Shown piece after piece: positions 25,888-33,890 of a stretch of 37,706 nt of DNA (the first letter of the stretch is position 1; the number at the start of each line of letters is the position of its first letter). The notes below the pieces were generated by a model. It was not told where the DNA came from and made no database searches. It saw only the letters and a program-made list of their open reading frames with translations. A program made the position numbers and the translations under genes. Origin of the DNA: Planctomicrobium piriforme (GTDB taxonomy: Bacteria > Planctomycetota > Planctomycetia > Pirellulales > UBA1268); the NCBI GenBank assembly GCA_945871035.1, contig CAMBUD010000018.1, positions 1 through 37,706 of the forward strand. Direction: 5' to 3'.

Positions 25888-26824
25888 TCCTCATCTGGGA
25901 GAGCAGGGCGAATGCTCCCTGATCCAGAAGGTCTGCGGCCACGGATTGTCCGAGCGCGACGGCCTGTTGTTCCGAACTCACAGCGGAAGATCTTTTTGCG
26001 AGCAGCCGCTCGACACTATCGCCACTATTGTCCAGCACACAAGCCCCCAATTCGAAATGGCCGTCGCTTTCTTGTTGTGCCCACGCCCCAATGGGCGCTA
26101 GGCAGCCGCCGGCCAGAGCGGCCAAACAGCTCCGCTCAGCCCAAACGGCCAGATGAGTGGTCGGATCATCCAGTGGCTTGAGTGCCTGACGCAAAAATGC
26201 ATCGTCGTTCCGAATCTGAATGACAAGTGCGCCTTGGGCAATCGCTGGCCAGAAGGCATCCGGTCGCAGCACTTGGGTGATCCGCTCCGCCAGCCCCAGT
26301 CGCTGGAGCCCGGCTCCGGCCAGGATGAGACAATCGTAGTTGCCGGCGTCCAGCTGTCGCAATCGCGTATCGACGTTGCCGCGGATGTCGCGGACGATGA
26401 GGTCGCTGCGCAGTGCTTGCAACTGCGCCACACGCCGAATGCTCGATGTGCCGACAACGGCACCGGCCGGGAGCGCTGCAAGCAAGACATGCTCGCGACT
26501 GACGAGCACGTCGAAGGGACTCGCCCGCTGGGGCACACAAGCCAGCGACAAACCGGTTGTTTCGGCTGTTGGCAGATCCTTGAGACTGTGCACGGCGGCA
26601 TCAATCGCACCGGTTAAGAGCGCACGTTCTAACTCCCGCACAAAGACGCCGTCGTTGCCGATGGCGGAGATTGGCACATCCGAACGCACATCGCCTTGTG
26701 TGGAAATGGTGACGATCTCCACCGCATGGCCCAGCAGACGCAACGCGTCGACCATGAGCTGCGTTTGCGTCCGCGCTAATGTGGAAGCACGCGTGCCAAC
26801 ACGCACGATCCGCGACGATTCCAT
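25874..26824 (-). CDS. hemC: Hydroxymethylbilane synthase (porphobilinogen deaminase)
   Basis: HemC joins four porphobilinogen molecules into hydroxymethylbilane for heme and other tetrapyrroles. Family blocks are VGTRASTLAR, VHSLKDLPT with catalytic D83, VGTSSIRRVAQL, RDIRGNVDTRLRQLD and LAALAGGCLAPIGA, in which C241 carries the dipyrromethane cofactor. ATG 26824 (316 aa) is chosen because AAGGA lies 8 nt upstream; ATG 26842 has no binding site. It lies 71 nt downstream of comFC on the same strand. No other heme gene is present in the window. Confidence 0.95.
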   Translation of the reverse strand: MESSRIVRVGTRASTLARTQTQLMVDALRLLGHAVEIVTISTQGDVRSDVPISAIGNDGVFVRELERALLTGAIDAAVHSLKDLPTAETTGLSLACVPQRASPFDVLVSREHVLLAALPAGAVVGTSSIRRVAQLQALRSDLIVRDIRGNVDTRLRQLDAGNYDCLILAGAGLQRLGLAERITQVLRPDAFWPAIAQGALVIQIRNDDAFLRQALKPLDDPTTHLAVWAERSCLAALAGGCLAPIGAWAQQESDGHFELGACVLDNSGDSVERLLAKRSSAVSSEQQAVALGQSVAADLLDQGAFALLSQMRSRGL

Positions 26825-26895
26825 CTGTTCAATCCTTTCCATTGTCTGGCCCGTTTCGTCGTTGCGCCGGTGAACGGGCTCCTCCTAGCGGTCGA

Positions 26896-27687
26896 TCAAT
26901 CATCGCCTTGGGCTACCGAGCGATCGGCCTTGGCGACGACGGCGACAAAGACGGCCTGTGCACCAGCCGCAACCAACGCGCGGCGACAGGCCGCCAGCGT
27001 GGCGCCGGTAGTCACCACATCATCCACCAATAGGATGCACTTACCATCCAGCCGCCTTTGTGCCCGAAAGGCAGCGCAAACATTTTCTCGGCGCTCTTCG
27101 ATCGGCAATTCGTTTTGCATGCGAGTGGCCTTGTGCCGCCTGAGCCCTGCCCATACCGGCACATGCAACAGCAACGCCATGCGACGGGCTAATTCATCCG
27201 CCGCACTTGTTCGGCGCAGCGCTCTGCGCCGCCAGTGCATCGGCACTGGCACAACCGCCTCGATGTTCCAGCCGGTTATTGCTACGCGGTGCTTGCGCAC
27301 CAGCAGCGTGGCCAAGGCTGCGGAAATATCTTCGGAGGCGGGATGTTTGGCCTTGAGCACCGCTTCGCGCAGTCGGTCGCTGTACCCAGCCAACACAACG
27401 ATGCCGTCCCAGTCGCAGGGCCGGCCCCGACAGCGCCGGCAGTCGCTGGTGTCCGACACTGCCTCGCCACACCGCAGGCAGCGCATGACGTCGGTCGAGA
27501 CGGCTCGGATGCACGCCGTGCAGACAGCTCCTCGACAGGCCTCGGCAGCCTGATTGTTGGCTGAAGCAATCGGATCTGCAGCGACAATATCTTCGTGACA
27601 GAGAATGCAGCGGGGGGGAAACAGCAGATCAATGCCCCGTCCAGCCCAGCGAGCGCCCTCTCTTTGTAAGCGATCGATCCACGCCAT
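26896..27687 (-). CDS. comFC: ComFC/GntX-type phosphoribosyltransferase-like protein
   Basis: ComF-family proteins have a zinc-finger region and a type I phosphoribosyltransferase fold and take part in DNA uptake in naturally competent bacteria; in others the role is unclear. Here cysteine pairs lie at 27/30, 56/59, 70/73 and 83/86 (FPPRCILC, CTAC, CLRC, CRRC). The PRPP loop is CILLVDDVVTTGATLAAC near the C-terminus. GYSDRLREAVLKAKH, VPVPMHWRRRALR and RRENVCAAF are the other family blocks. Length (263 aa) is normal. hemC follows on the same strand. No other competence gene is present. Confidence 0.85.
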   Translation of the reverse strand: MAWIDRLQREGARWAGRGIDLLFPPRCILCHEDIVAADPIASANNQAAEACRGAVCTACIRAVSTDVMRCLRCGEAVSDTSDCRRCRGRPCDWDGIVVLAGYSDRLREAVLKAKHPASEDISAALATLLVRKHRVAITGWNIEAVVPVPMHWRRRALRRTSAADELARRMALLLHVPVWAGLRRHKATRMQNELPIEERRENVCAAFRAQRRLDGKCILLVDDVVTTGATLAACRRALVAAGAQAVFVAVVAKADRSVAQGDD

Positions 27688-27844
27688 AAAAGCTTATCCA
27701 CCCTAAAGTTGGCCGCATTTGTGCCAGTTGAGCCCCGATTGACGCTTCTGCAGAGCATTTCTATCCTCACCGTCCCTGCTGGCACTTTCCACGCCAACTC
27801 TAACGGCAAATCAATCGTCCCCTGCGATTCCAAAGAGTCAAGCG

Positions 27845-28978
27845 ATGCTGCTCATCGACCGCTACATCACCCGCGCCCAGTGCCATGCGTTCTTCATTGT
27901 GTTTATTAGCCTCGCGGGGCTGACGTTTGTGGTGGATGCCTTCACCAATATGGAGGAGTTTATCGCTCACGCGCCAGAAGCGGGCGGTTTGGCAAAAGTG
28001 CTTGGCAGTTACTACGGCTGTCGGCTGATTTCATTTTTTGATGCCACAAGCCCGGTGATCTCATTGGCCAGCGCAATGTTTGCGCTGTCGTGGCTGGAAC
28101 GACACAACGAACTCACCGCCCTACTGGCAGCCGGCGTGACACGCTGGCGGATTGCCCGATCAACGCTGCTCTTTGCCGCTGTTATTAGCCTACTCGCCAT
28201 GGCCAATCGAGAGTTTGTGCTCCCTCAGATCCGGCAGGCGTTCTCCAGAAATGCTCAGGATCTGCGCGGCGACGTAGCCCATTCATTTGAAGCGCGGTAC
28301 GACCATCAGACAGAGATCCTCTTTCGCGGAAAAACATCCCAAGCACGAACCTTTCGCATCGACGGACCCAGCCTGCTCATGCCGCCGTTCCTCGCTGAAT
28401 ATGGCCCGCAGATCGATGCCGCCGAGGCTTTCTGGCAGCCGGCAGACGACTCGCACCCGGCTGGCTACCGACTCTGCAATGTGCGCGAGCCAGTCGACAT
28501 TGATCGACTTCAGCAACTCGAATGTGGTGGGAATGTCGTTGTGTTTACACGCGCTGCTTCTGCATGGCTGGAGCCCTTGCAGTGCTTCGTTGCTAGCAAT
28601 GTGACATTCGAACAAATGATGGGCTCCACAAACTGGAGCCAGTATGCCTCAACGCCTGAACTCCTGCGGGCCATTAAAAATCCGAGCTTGGGTGTGGGGG
28701 CAGATGTTCCACTGCGTGTGCATGCCCGCTTTGTGGCCCCTTTGCTCGACATGTCGCTGGCCTTACTGGGGATTCCACTCGTGGTTGGCCCAAGCCGTCG
28801 CAGCATCTTCGTGGCGGTCGGTTTATGCGTGGCCTTAACCGTATTTTTTTTCCTCTCGGTGCTGGGCTGCCACGCGCTGGTCACTGGTTACGTGCTGGGC
28901 CCATCAATCGGGGCCTGGGTGCCACTCCTGTTTCTCGCGCCGCTGGCTGCTTGGCGGGCCCAGCCGATGTGGCAGTAA
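27845..28978 (+). CDS. LptF/LptG-family lipopolysaccharide export permease
   Basis: LptF and LptG form the inner-membrane part of the LptB2FG transporter that extracts lipopolysaccharide for the outer membrane. An N-terminal LLIDRYITR leads into the first membrane helix. Two further helices surround the LERHNELTALLAAGVTRWRI segment, a hallmark of the family. A periplasmic domain (about 135-275) is followed by three C-terminal helices (VAPLLDMSLALLGIPLVVG onward). Only one of the two permeases is here, and F and G cannot be told apart by eye. It agrees with the lpxA gene at 5.9 kb. ATG 27845 starts just before the first helix, and the 157 bp upstream hold no other gene. Confidence 0.85.
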   Translation: MLLIDRYITRAQCHAFFIVFISLAGLTFVVDAFTNMEEFIAHAPEAGGLAKVLGSYYGCRLISFFDATSPVISLASAMFALSWLERHNELTALLAAGVTRWRIARSTLLFAAVISLLAMANREFVLPQIRQAFSRNAQDLRGDVAHSFEARYDHQTEILFRGKTSQARTFRIDGPSLLMPPFLAEYGPQIDAAEAFWQPADDSHPAGYRLCNVREPVDIDRLQQLECGGNVVVFTRAASAWLEPLQCFVASNVTFEQMMGSTNWSQYASTPELLRAIKNPSLGVGADVPLRVHARFVAPLLDMSLALLGIPLVVGPSRRSIFVAVGLCVALTVFFFLSVLGCHALVTGYVLGPSIGAWVPLLFLAPLAAWRAQPMWQ

Positions 28979-29012
28979 AAGTGGCAGTAACAAACGGGGA
29001 ATACCGTCACTT

Positions 29013-29759
29013 TCACTCGGCTGTTGGCTTTCGTCGAGCGGGTGGCTTGGAAGCAGGCGGCACAGCCGGATTTTTTTCAGTCGGGTGAACCTCGACGGTG
29101 CGGGCCACCAGTTCTGCCAATTTGGCGACCGGCACCGCGGCCGAAATACCATCGGGGGCTCGACATGCAATCACCGTACAAAAGCTCTGCCGGGGCTGAG
29201 CCGACACCCAAATGGCGCAGACGCCAGCCGACCGCTTGGACTCTGGATTACCGGCAACAATCTGATCAAACAGTTGCGGACCACGCAACTCCAGCACATT
29301 CCACTTCTCGGTAGTACCAGCCTGCGACTGCACGTCGCGTGGCTCCCATTTTACTTGCGGAAAAGATTCGTCCTCTTGAACCTGCGTTAAAATTGTGGCG
29401 GCGACATCTTCGTGTGTTTGCTCTGCAGCCGGCACTGCACCGAGCGTGAGCAACGCTTGGCTTTGTAAGTTGACGGCGTTGATGCTTGCCTCAAAGGCCG
29501 TTAGAAAACCGGGGAAGTTGCGCACAAATGGGGGCGTCGAATGCGGTGGGGACTCGGTCCCATCCAATTGCTTGACAAACACCTTGGGCACTCGCACCTG
29601 CATCTGTTCCTCAAAAAGGGCAATGGGTTGTGCGTGCAGGCTGGCAAACTCCGCTTCAGCTTGGTAGCGATCGAGACTCGCTTCATAAGCCTTGTCGTAG
29701 CCCGCTGACCAACAACCGCACAGACACACAGCCAAAAAAAATGTGCTCGTTCGACGCAT
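29013..29759 (-). CDS. Putative lipoprotein of unknown function
   Basis: A short basic start, a hydrophobic stretch and LCGC (13-16) suggest a signal peptidase II signal, with C16 as the lipidated residue; Cys at -2 is unusual. The mature part has helical regions rich in Ala, Gln and Glu (EASLDRYQAEAEFASL, FLTAFEASINAVNLQSQ), a beta-rich section (KWNVLELRGPQLFDQIV) and a Pro/Lys-rich tail. I recognise no domain. ATG 29759 has AAGGA 8 nt upstream. It converges on the LptF/LptG-type gene, with 34 nt between the stops. Confidence 0.65.
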   Translation of the reverse strand: MRRTSTFFLAVCLCGCWSAGYDKAYEASLDRYQAEAEFASLHAQPIALFEEQMQVRVPKVFVKQLDGTESPPHSTPPFVRNFPGFLTAFEASINAVNLQSQALLTLGAVPAAEQTHEDVAATILTQVQEDESFPQVKWEPRDVQSQAGTTEKWNVLELRGPQLFDQIVAGNPESKRSAGVCAIWVSAQPRQSFCTVIACRAPDGISAAVPVAKLAELVARTVEVHPTEKNPAVPPASKPPARRKPTAE

Positions 29760-30012
29760 CGCTTCTGTCCTTCATTCAAGGCGGGCTGCCACTTTTGCGA
29801 GGTCAGTGTGACGGCAGAGTCTGGCTCTGACAATTGTGCCGGTTATCAGGCGAACACACTCTACCCGAATAAACGCCGCCTGCAGCCCGAAACCCTTGAC
29901 CGGCAAGCTCCCGCGCATCCTTTTCTTTTCTCCAAGCCTTTTTTCTCTACCCCGAACCCCCGAACAGCCGATCTCAAAAGGACGGACGATTATTCAGACA
30001 GAACAGATCGGG

Positions 30013-30039
30013 AAAAAGCTGCTTCGGAAGGCGCTTTTT
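30013..30039 (+). promoter_or_regulatory. Possible CsrA-binding hairpin in the fliW leader
   Basis: AAAAAGC (30013-30019) pairs with GCTTTTT (30033-30039), and the inner G-C, C-G, T-G and T-A pairs leave a CGGA loop. CsrA binds GGA in hairpin loops, and the leader has further GGA copies (29989-29996 region and the GGAG ribosome binding site at 30058-30061). Feedback by CsrA is inference. Apart from this, the 312-bp region 29760-30071 holds no gene. Confidence 0.35.
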
Positions 30040-30071
30040 GGTCATTGGCCGGGCAAAGGAGTGCCACAGCG

Positions 30072-30512
30072 ATGCGCATCAACACAAACAGATTTGGTCG
30101 GATCGACGTCTCCGCAGATGACGTTCTTAATTTTCCCAGTGGCCTACCGGGCTTGGAAGATTGCCGCGAGTGGGCGTTGCTGGCTGATTCCAGCAACGAT
30201 GCTCTCGGCTGGTTGCAGAGCACAACCCGTCCCGATATTGCACTGGCTGTCGTCAGTCCGCGTCGGTTTGTGCCGAGCTATCAGGTGCGCATTCCGCGCA
30301 GTGAACTCACGCCGTTAGCCATCGACGACATTCGTCAGGCACAGGTTGTTGTGGTTGTTGGACAAAACGGCAAAGCCCTCACGCTCAATTTGAAAGCGCC
30401 AATCGTCATCAACCTTGAAGCCCGCACGGGCCGGCAAGTCGTCGCCAGCGGTGAACATTCCATGCAATACGAACTCACGACTGACCGACACGCTCTGAAA
30501 AAGAGTGCATAA
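30072..30512 (+). CDS. fliW: FliW, CsrA antagonist
   Basis: FliW binds CsrA and blocks its RNA binding, and in flagellated bacteria also binds flagellin. MRINTNRFGRIDVSADDVLNFPSGLPGLEDCREWAL-type and CREWALL, IALAVVSPRRFVPSYQVRIP, and LTLNLKAPIVINLEARTGRQVV are the family blocks. ATG 30072 (146 aa) has GGAG 10 nt upstream and gives the normal length; the frame extends upstream but is not like any protein. csrA lies 61 nt downstream on the same strand, as in many flagellated bacteria. No flagellar gene is in the window. Confidence 0.92.
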   Translation: MRINTNRFGRIDVSADDVLNFPSGLPGLEDCREWALLADSSNDALGWLQSTTRPDIALAVVSPRRFVPSYQVRIPRSELTPLAIDDIRQAQVVVVVGQNGKALTLNLKAPIVINLEARTGRQVVASGEHSMQYELTTDRHALKKSA

Positions 30513-30573
30513 TAGAAGTGACTGCTGGCACAGGATTGCCAGACTCACGACAGGCTTTAGGAAGGAACCAACG

Positions 30574-30849
30574 ATGCTCGTACTCTCCAGACAACGCGAT
30601 GAAAGTATCATGATCGGCGACACGATTGTCGTGACGATCGTCGATATTCGCGGCGACAAAGTCCGTCTTGGCATCAATGCACCGTCAGAAATCCCGGTGC
30701 ATCGCCAAGAAGTCTACGAAGCAATCCAACGGGAAAACATGCGGGCCTCGCGACTGGATCCGGCCGATACACAGGACATCGGTAAGTTTACGGACGTTGC
30801 CCGAACCAACGGGCAACAAAACGCTCCCGAAGGCCCGGGGCACGCTTAA
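30574..30849 (+). CDS. csrA: CsrA, carbon storage regulator/RNA-binding protein
   Basis: CsrA is a dimer that binds GGA motifs in mRNA leaders and represses or stabilises them. MLVLSRQRDESIMIGDTIVV, RGDKVRLGINAP and SEIPVHRQEVYEAIQRE are the classic pattern, with the RNA-contact residues L4 and R44-region VHRQEV present. The length (91 aa) exceeds the usual 61-75 because of a Pro/Gly/Asn-rich tail after residue 60. FliW is known to act on the C-terminal extension of CsrA in Bacillus, so the tail may matter. ATG 30574 has AGGAAGG upstream. That sequence has two GGA motifs at the ribosome binding site, which could allow self-control. Confidence 0.95.
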   Translation: MLVLSRQRDESIMIGDTIVVTIVDIRGDKVRLGINAPSEIPVHRQEVYEAIQRENMRASRLDPADTQDIGKFTDVARTNGQQNAPEGPGHA

Positions 30850-30895
30850 CTTTAGTCGCGCCATGCCCGGCTGTGCGTAGGCCTTCATAATTGAC

Positions 30896-30921
30896 GCCCC
30901 AGAGCCGGGGCAGGTATTTTT
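30896..30921 (+). terminator. Probable terminator after csrA
   Basis: GCCCC (30896-30900) and GGGGC (30907-30911) form a 5-bp GC stem with a 6-nt loop, followed after 5 nt by TTTTT. The stem is short, so termination may be partial. TTGACG at 30891-30896 could instead be a -35 for the next gene. Confidence 0.5.
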
Positions 30922-30976
30922 CTTTGCACAACACGGTCGGGATGGCCGGTTTCCAGCCTGCAGATATAGTGGGGTA

Positions 30977-31867
30977 ATGAAAAACCTCCCACCCGACTCT
31001 GCAACCCAGCAGCCCCCTCTTCTGGTTCGCGTTGGCCACAGTCCCGATCCCGATGACGCGTTCATGTTTTACGCTCTTGCAGCAGGGAAAATTCAAACCG
31101 GTGACTACCGTTTTGTCCATGAACTCGTCGACATTGAAACGCTCAACCGCCGAGCTTTTAGTGGTGAATTAGAACTCACTGCCCTGAGCATTCATGCCTA
31201 CGCCCATCTGGCAGATCGCTACCTGCTGTGCCCCTGCGGTGCGAGCATGGGCGATGGCTACGGCCCAATCGTGGTCGCCAGAAAGTCGCTGGACAAAGCC
31301 GCTCTAGCCGAGGCAACGATCGCCGTGCCCGGCACGCTGACGAGTGCCTTTTTATCATTGTCGCTCTGGTTGGGCAGGCCATTCCAACACATTGTTGTGC
31401 CGTTCGATCAGATTCTCGATGTTGTCGAGGCCGGTCATTTTAATCAACAACCCATCGACGCTGGCCTGGTGATTCACGAGGGACAGCTGACCTACCCAGA
31501 GCAACACTTGCAGTTGGTTGTCGATCTCGGTGTCTGGTGGAAAGATCGCACCGGCCTGCCACTGCCGCTAGGCGCCAACGGTATTCGCCGTGATCTGGGA
31601 TCAGCAGCGATCCAAAATATCGTCCGGTTACTCGGGGAAAGTATCGACTGGGGCCTTCAGCACCGGGATGAATCGCTGCAGTACGCCATGCAGTGGGGAC
31701 GCAATCTCGACCGCGAACGCACCGATCGCTTCGTTGGCATGTACGTCAACGAATGGACGCGCGATTTTGGTGCACCCGGTCGCGCTTCTGTCAAAATGTT
31801 TCTAGATGAAGCCTTCGATGCCGGCCTTATTCCGCAACGGATTGAGCCCGAGTTTGTTGACCTCTGA
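30977..31867 (+). CDS. mqnD: MqnD-like menaquinone biosynthesis enzyme (futalosine pathway)
   Basis: MqnD converts cyclic de-hypoxanthine futalosine to 1,4-dihydroxy-6-naphthoate. The N-terminal GHSPDPDDAFMFYALAAGK block is that of the MqnA/MqnD family, which has a periplasmic binding protein-like fold. ALSIHAYAHLADRYLLCPCGASMGDGYGPIVVA-type, VPGTLTSAFLSL, DAGLVIHEGQLTY and LPLGANGIRRDLG are further family blocks, and the last three favour MqnD. Length is 296 aa. MqnA is the main alternative. No other mqn gene is near. With NuoLMN it suggests menaquinone-based respiration. Confidence 0.8.
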   Translation: MKNLPPDSATQQPPLLVRVGHSPDPDDAFMFYALAAGKIQTGDYRFVHELVDIETLNRRAFSGELELTALSIHAYAHLADRYLLCPCGASMGDGYGPIVVARKSLDKAALAEATIAVPGTLTSAFLSLSLWLGRPFQHIVVPFDQILDVVEAGHFNQQPIDAGLVIHEGQLTYPEQHLQLVVDLGVWWKDRTGLPLPLGANGIRRDLGSAAIQNIVRLLGESIDWGLQHRDESLQYAMQWGRNLDRERTDRFVGMYVNEWTRDFGAPGRASVKMFLDEAFDAGLIPQRIEPEFVDL

Positions 31868-31908
31868 CAGAAACACGCCTGCCACTGGCGGGTTTGTGAC
31901 AACAGAGA

Positions 31909-31936
31909 TGAAACAGAACTGAAACGGAGCTGAAAC
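31909..31936. repeat. Three TGAAAC copies at 11-bp spacing
   Basis: TGAAAC occurs at 31909-31914, 31920-31925 and 31931-31936, one helical turn apart. They lie between the convergent stops of mqnD and the thioredoxin-fold gene. A weak hairpin (31878-31883 with 31887-31892) precedes them. No function is clear. Confidence 0.5.
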
Positions 31937-31962
31937 GCCGGAACGATTGCCTCTGCGCATGC

Positions 31963-32544
31963 TCAGGCGTGAAAATAAGACGGCTCGTTGCCGGACCGCC
32001 ATTTGATGTTACAGCCGATGCTGGGCTTTTGCTCGGCCGTAGGCTTGCCGTTGGTTAGCACTGCCTCGATCGCTGCCCGCAAGTCTGAACCGCTGACTGG
32101 GATCTCGTTGCCCGGTCGACTGGAGTCGAGTTGGCCACGGTAGACCAGAGCCCGCGCGGCATCGAACAGAAAGAAGTCGGGCGTGCAGGCGGCACGGTAG
32201 GCGTGTGCCACTGCCTGCGAGGCGTCGTAGAGATAGGGAAATAGATACCCTCGCTCTTCCGCTTCGTGCACCATTTGTTCGGGTGAATCCAACGGATGCG
32301 TTGCCACTTCGTTGGAACTTATCGCCACAATACCGATCCCCTGCGGCAAATAGTCGCGACCCAAGGCAGCCAACTGATCGGCCACATGCTTCACGAACGG
32401 ACAATGATTGCAGATGAACATCACCAGCGTGCCCTTGGGGCCCGCCGCATCCGCTAGGCTCACCTCACTCCCGTCCACGTTGGGTAGCTTGAAATCCGGC
32501 GCCTGCGTGCCGAGTGGCAGCATTGTACTGGGAGTGCGCACCAT
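31963..32544 (-). CDS. Thioredoxin-fold (AhpC/TSA-like) redox protein
   Basis: The start APDFKLPNVDGSEVSLAD and LVMFICNHCPFVKH give a peroxiredoxin/thioredoxin-like fold with a C45-x-x-C48 pair (CNHC). VAISSNEVATHPLDSPEQM and TPDFFLFDAARALVYRGQLDSSRPG follow, as does a C-terminal PSIGCNIKW with a third cysteine. These match a cytoplasmic thioredoxin-family group with unknown substrate. There is no signal peptide. ATG 32544 has GGAG about 7 nt upstream. It is the last gene of the minus-strand run from nuoL, 50 nt after tatD. Confidence 0.85.
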   Translation of the reverse strand: MVRTPSTMLPLGTQAPDFKLPNVDGSEVSLADAAGPKGTLVMFICNHCPFVKHVADQLAALGRDYLPQGIGIVAISSNEVATHPLDSPEQMVHEAEERGYLFPYLYDASQAVAHAYRAACTPDFFLFDAARALVYRGQLDSSRPGNEIPVSGSDLRAAIEAVLTNGKPTAEQKPSIGCNIKWRSGNEPSYFHA

Positions 32545-32594
32545 GTTTGTCTCCAGAAAAATTAAACGGATGGAATACTAAAAGAAAACATAGT

Positions 32595-33368
32595 CTAGCG
32601 TTGCAGAAAGAATCTCCGCGCGTTGGCAGAGGTTCGAGCAGCAAACTCCGACTGCGATTCACCGCGGGCAATCGCCAGGCAGTGGGCTGTATGAACCACA
32701 TTGGCTGGCTCGTTGCGTCGGCCCCGGAGCGGTTCTGGCGAAAGAAATGGGCTGTCGGTTTCGATTAACAGGTGACCGATCGGAACGGTTGCGGCCACGG
32801 CACGCAATGCGGCTGACGAGCGAAACGTGACCATGCCGGAAAAGCCGAGCATGCACCCCATCTCCACCGCTTCGGCAGCCTCGGCGGCTGTGCCGGTGAA
32901 CGAGTGGAGCACCACTGACAGCGGCCCACGGAGCAGCGCCTCACGCAGCACCCCCAACACAGCCGGAATGCTCTCACGAGTGTGCACGACTAATGGCAAT
33001 GCCAGCTTCTGTGCCAGCCGAATGTGGCGATCAAAAAAATCCTGCTGCAGTGGCCGCGGCGCATGGTCGTGATGCCAGTCGAGGCCAGTTTCTCCGATGG
33101 CTGCCACCCGCCCAGAGACCGCTAGCCGTGTAATGCGATCCCATTCATTGGGCTCCATACCGGCAACCTCGTTGGGGTGAATACCGGCAGCCGCTACCAT
33201 GCCCGATGCGCCAGCGGCAGTATCCGCGGCGGCTTCACTGTCGGCAGCCCGCGTGCCGATGATGGCCAAGCCTGTCACGCCCGCTGCCCGCGCTCGCGCA
33301 CAAACTTCTACCAGCTGATCACCGTAACGCAACGGATCCAAGTGGCAGTGGCTATCGAAGTAGTCCAT
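32595..33368 (-). CDS. tatD: TatD-family metal-dependent hydrolase (DNase)
   Basis: TatD-family enzymes are TIM-barrel metallohydrolases with 3'-5' exonuclease activity. Metal-site blocks are FDSHCHLD (H7, H9), GIHPNEV, GETGLDWH, VHTRES, LHSFTG and ETDSPFL. The end has the usual RRNEPANVVHTA. Length (257 aa) is typical. It starts 15 nt after the upstream hypothetical gene and is followed by the thioredoxin-fold gene, so the three look cotranscribed with nuoN. That gene order is not one I know from other phyla. Confidence 0.93.
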   Translation of the reverse strand: MDYFDSHCHLDPLRYGDQLVEVCARARAAGVTGLAIIGTRAADSEAAADTAAGASGMVAAAGIHPNEVAGMEPNEWDRITRLAVSGRVAAIGETGLDWHHDHAPRPLQQDFFDRHIRLAQKLALPLVVHTRESIPAVLGVLREALLRGPLSVVLHSFTGTAAEAAEAVEMGCMLGFSGMVTFRSSAALRAVAATVPIGHLLIETDSPFLSPEPLRGRRNEPANVVHTAHCLAIARGESQSEFAARTSANARRFFLQR

Positions 33369-33383
33369 GCACTCTGCCGCCAG

Positions 33384-33890
33384 CTACTGGGCTAAAGGTG
33401 CTGCTGGAAGCACCTGATCCGCTGCGGCAAGGCGTGCCAGCAGTTGCGCAAGTAATTCGCTATGCCGACGCATAGAACTGCAGGCTTCTTCGGCGAGTTG
33501 GCAGGCTGCCTGATCGCGGCAACCGGTCGCTAGTAAGCCATCGATAGCCGCTAGCTGCCGGTGCAGACAGGCGATAATGCGTGGCAGCAAAGATCTCATA
33601 TCGAGATCATGAATGGAGGCAAACCGCAGCGGATAGCTATGACCCGGCAGAGGGAGATCGCGTTCTTCTAAGATCACAGCCATGCGTTCGATACTATTTT
33701 TCTGATCACCCACCAGATCCGCAATCGCCAGCTTGATCGCCTCGTTCCCCGGATACGACCAGATCCCCGAATCGGCGATATACATTGCCAACGACGAATT
33801 GAGCAGTTGAAACAGACGGAGCAAAGTGTCACTGGATGGCATAGCGATAGGCATGAGTTGTGGTGTTCTGTTCTTTGGTTCAGAAAGCAT
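33384..33890 (-). CDS. Unknown helical protein coupled to nuoN
   Basis: ATG 33890 overlaps the nuoN TGA (TGATG), which supports this start and translational coupling; ATG 33854 is a second candidate. The product (168 aa) is nearly all helical: LLRLFQLLNSSLAMYIADSG, IKLAIADLVGDQKNSIERMAVILEERDLP, LPRIIACLHRQLAAIDGLL and RRHSELLAQLLARLAA. The layout suggests a four-helix bundle, perhaps ferritin-like, with possible metal ligands E and D in the second helix and H in the last. I do not recognise a family and the ferritin idea is weak. No signal peptide or membrane segment is seen. Confidence 0.65.
   Translation of the reverse strand: MLSEPKNRTPQLMPIAMPSSDTLLRLFQLLNSSLAMYIADSGIWSYPGNEAIKLAIADLVGDQKNSIERMAVILEERDLPLPGHSYPLRFASIHDLDMRSLLPRIIACLHRQLAAIDGLLATGCRDQAACQLAEEACSSMRRHSELLAQLLARLAAADQVLPAAPLAQ

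Noticed and set aside
29808..30071. Longer FliW with 88 extra N-terminal residues
   Set aside because: The extension is low-quality sequence without FliW similarity, and ATG 30072 has a ribosome binding site and gives the normal length.
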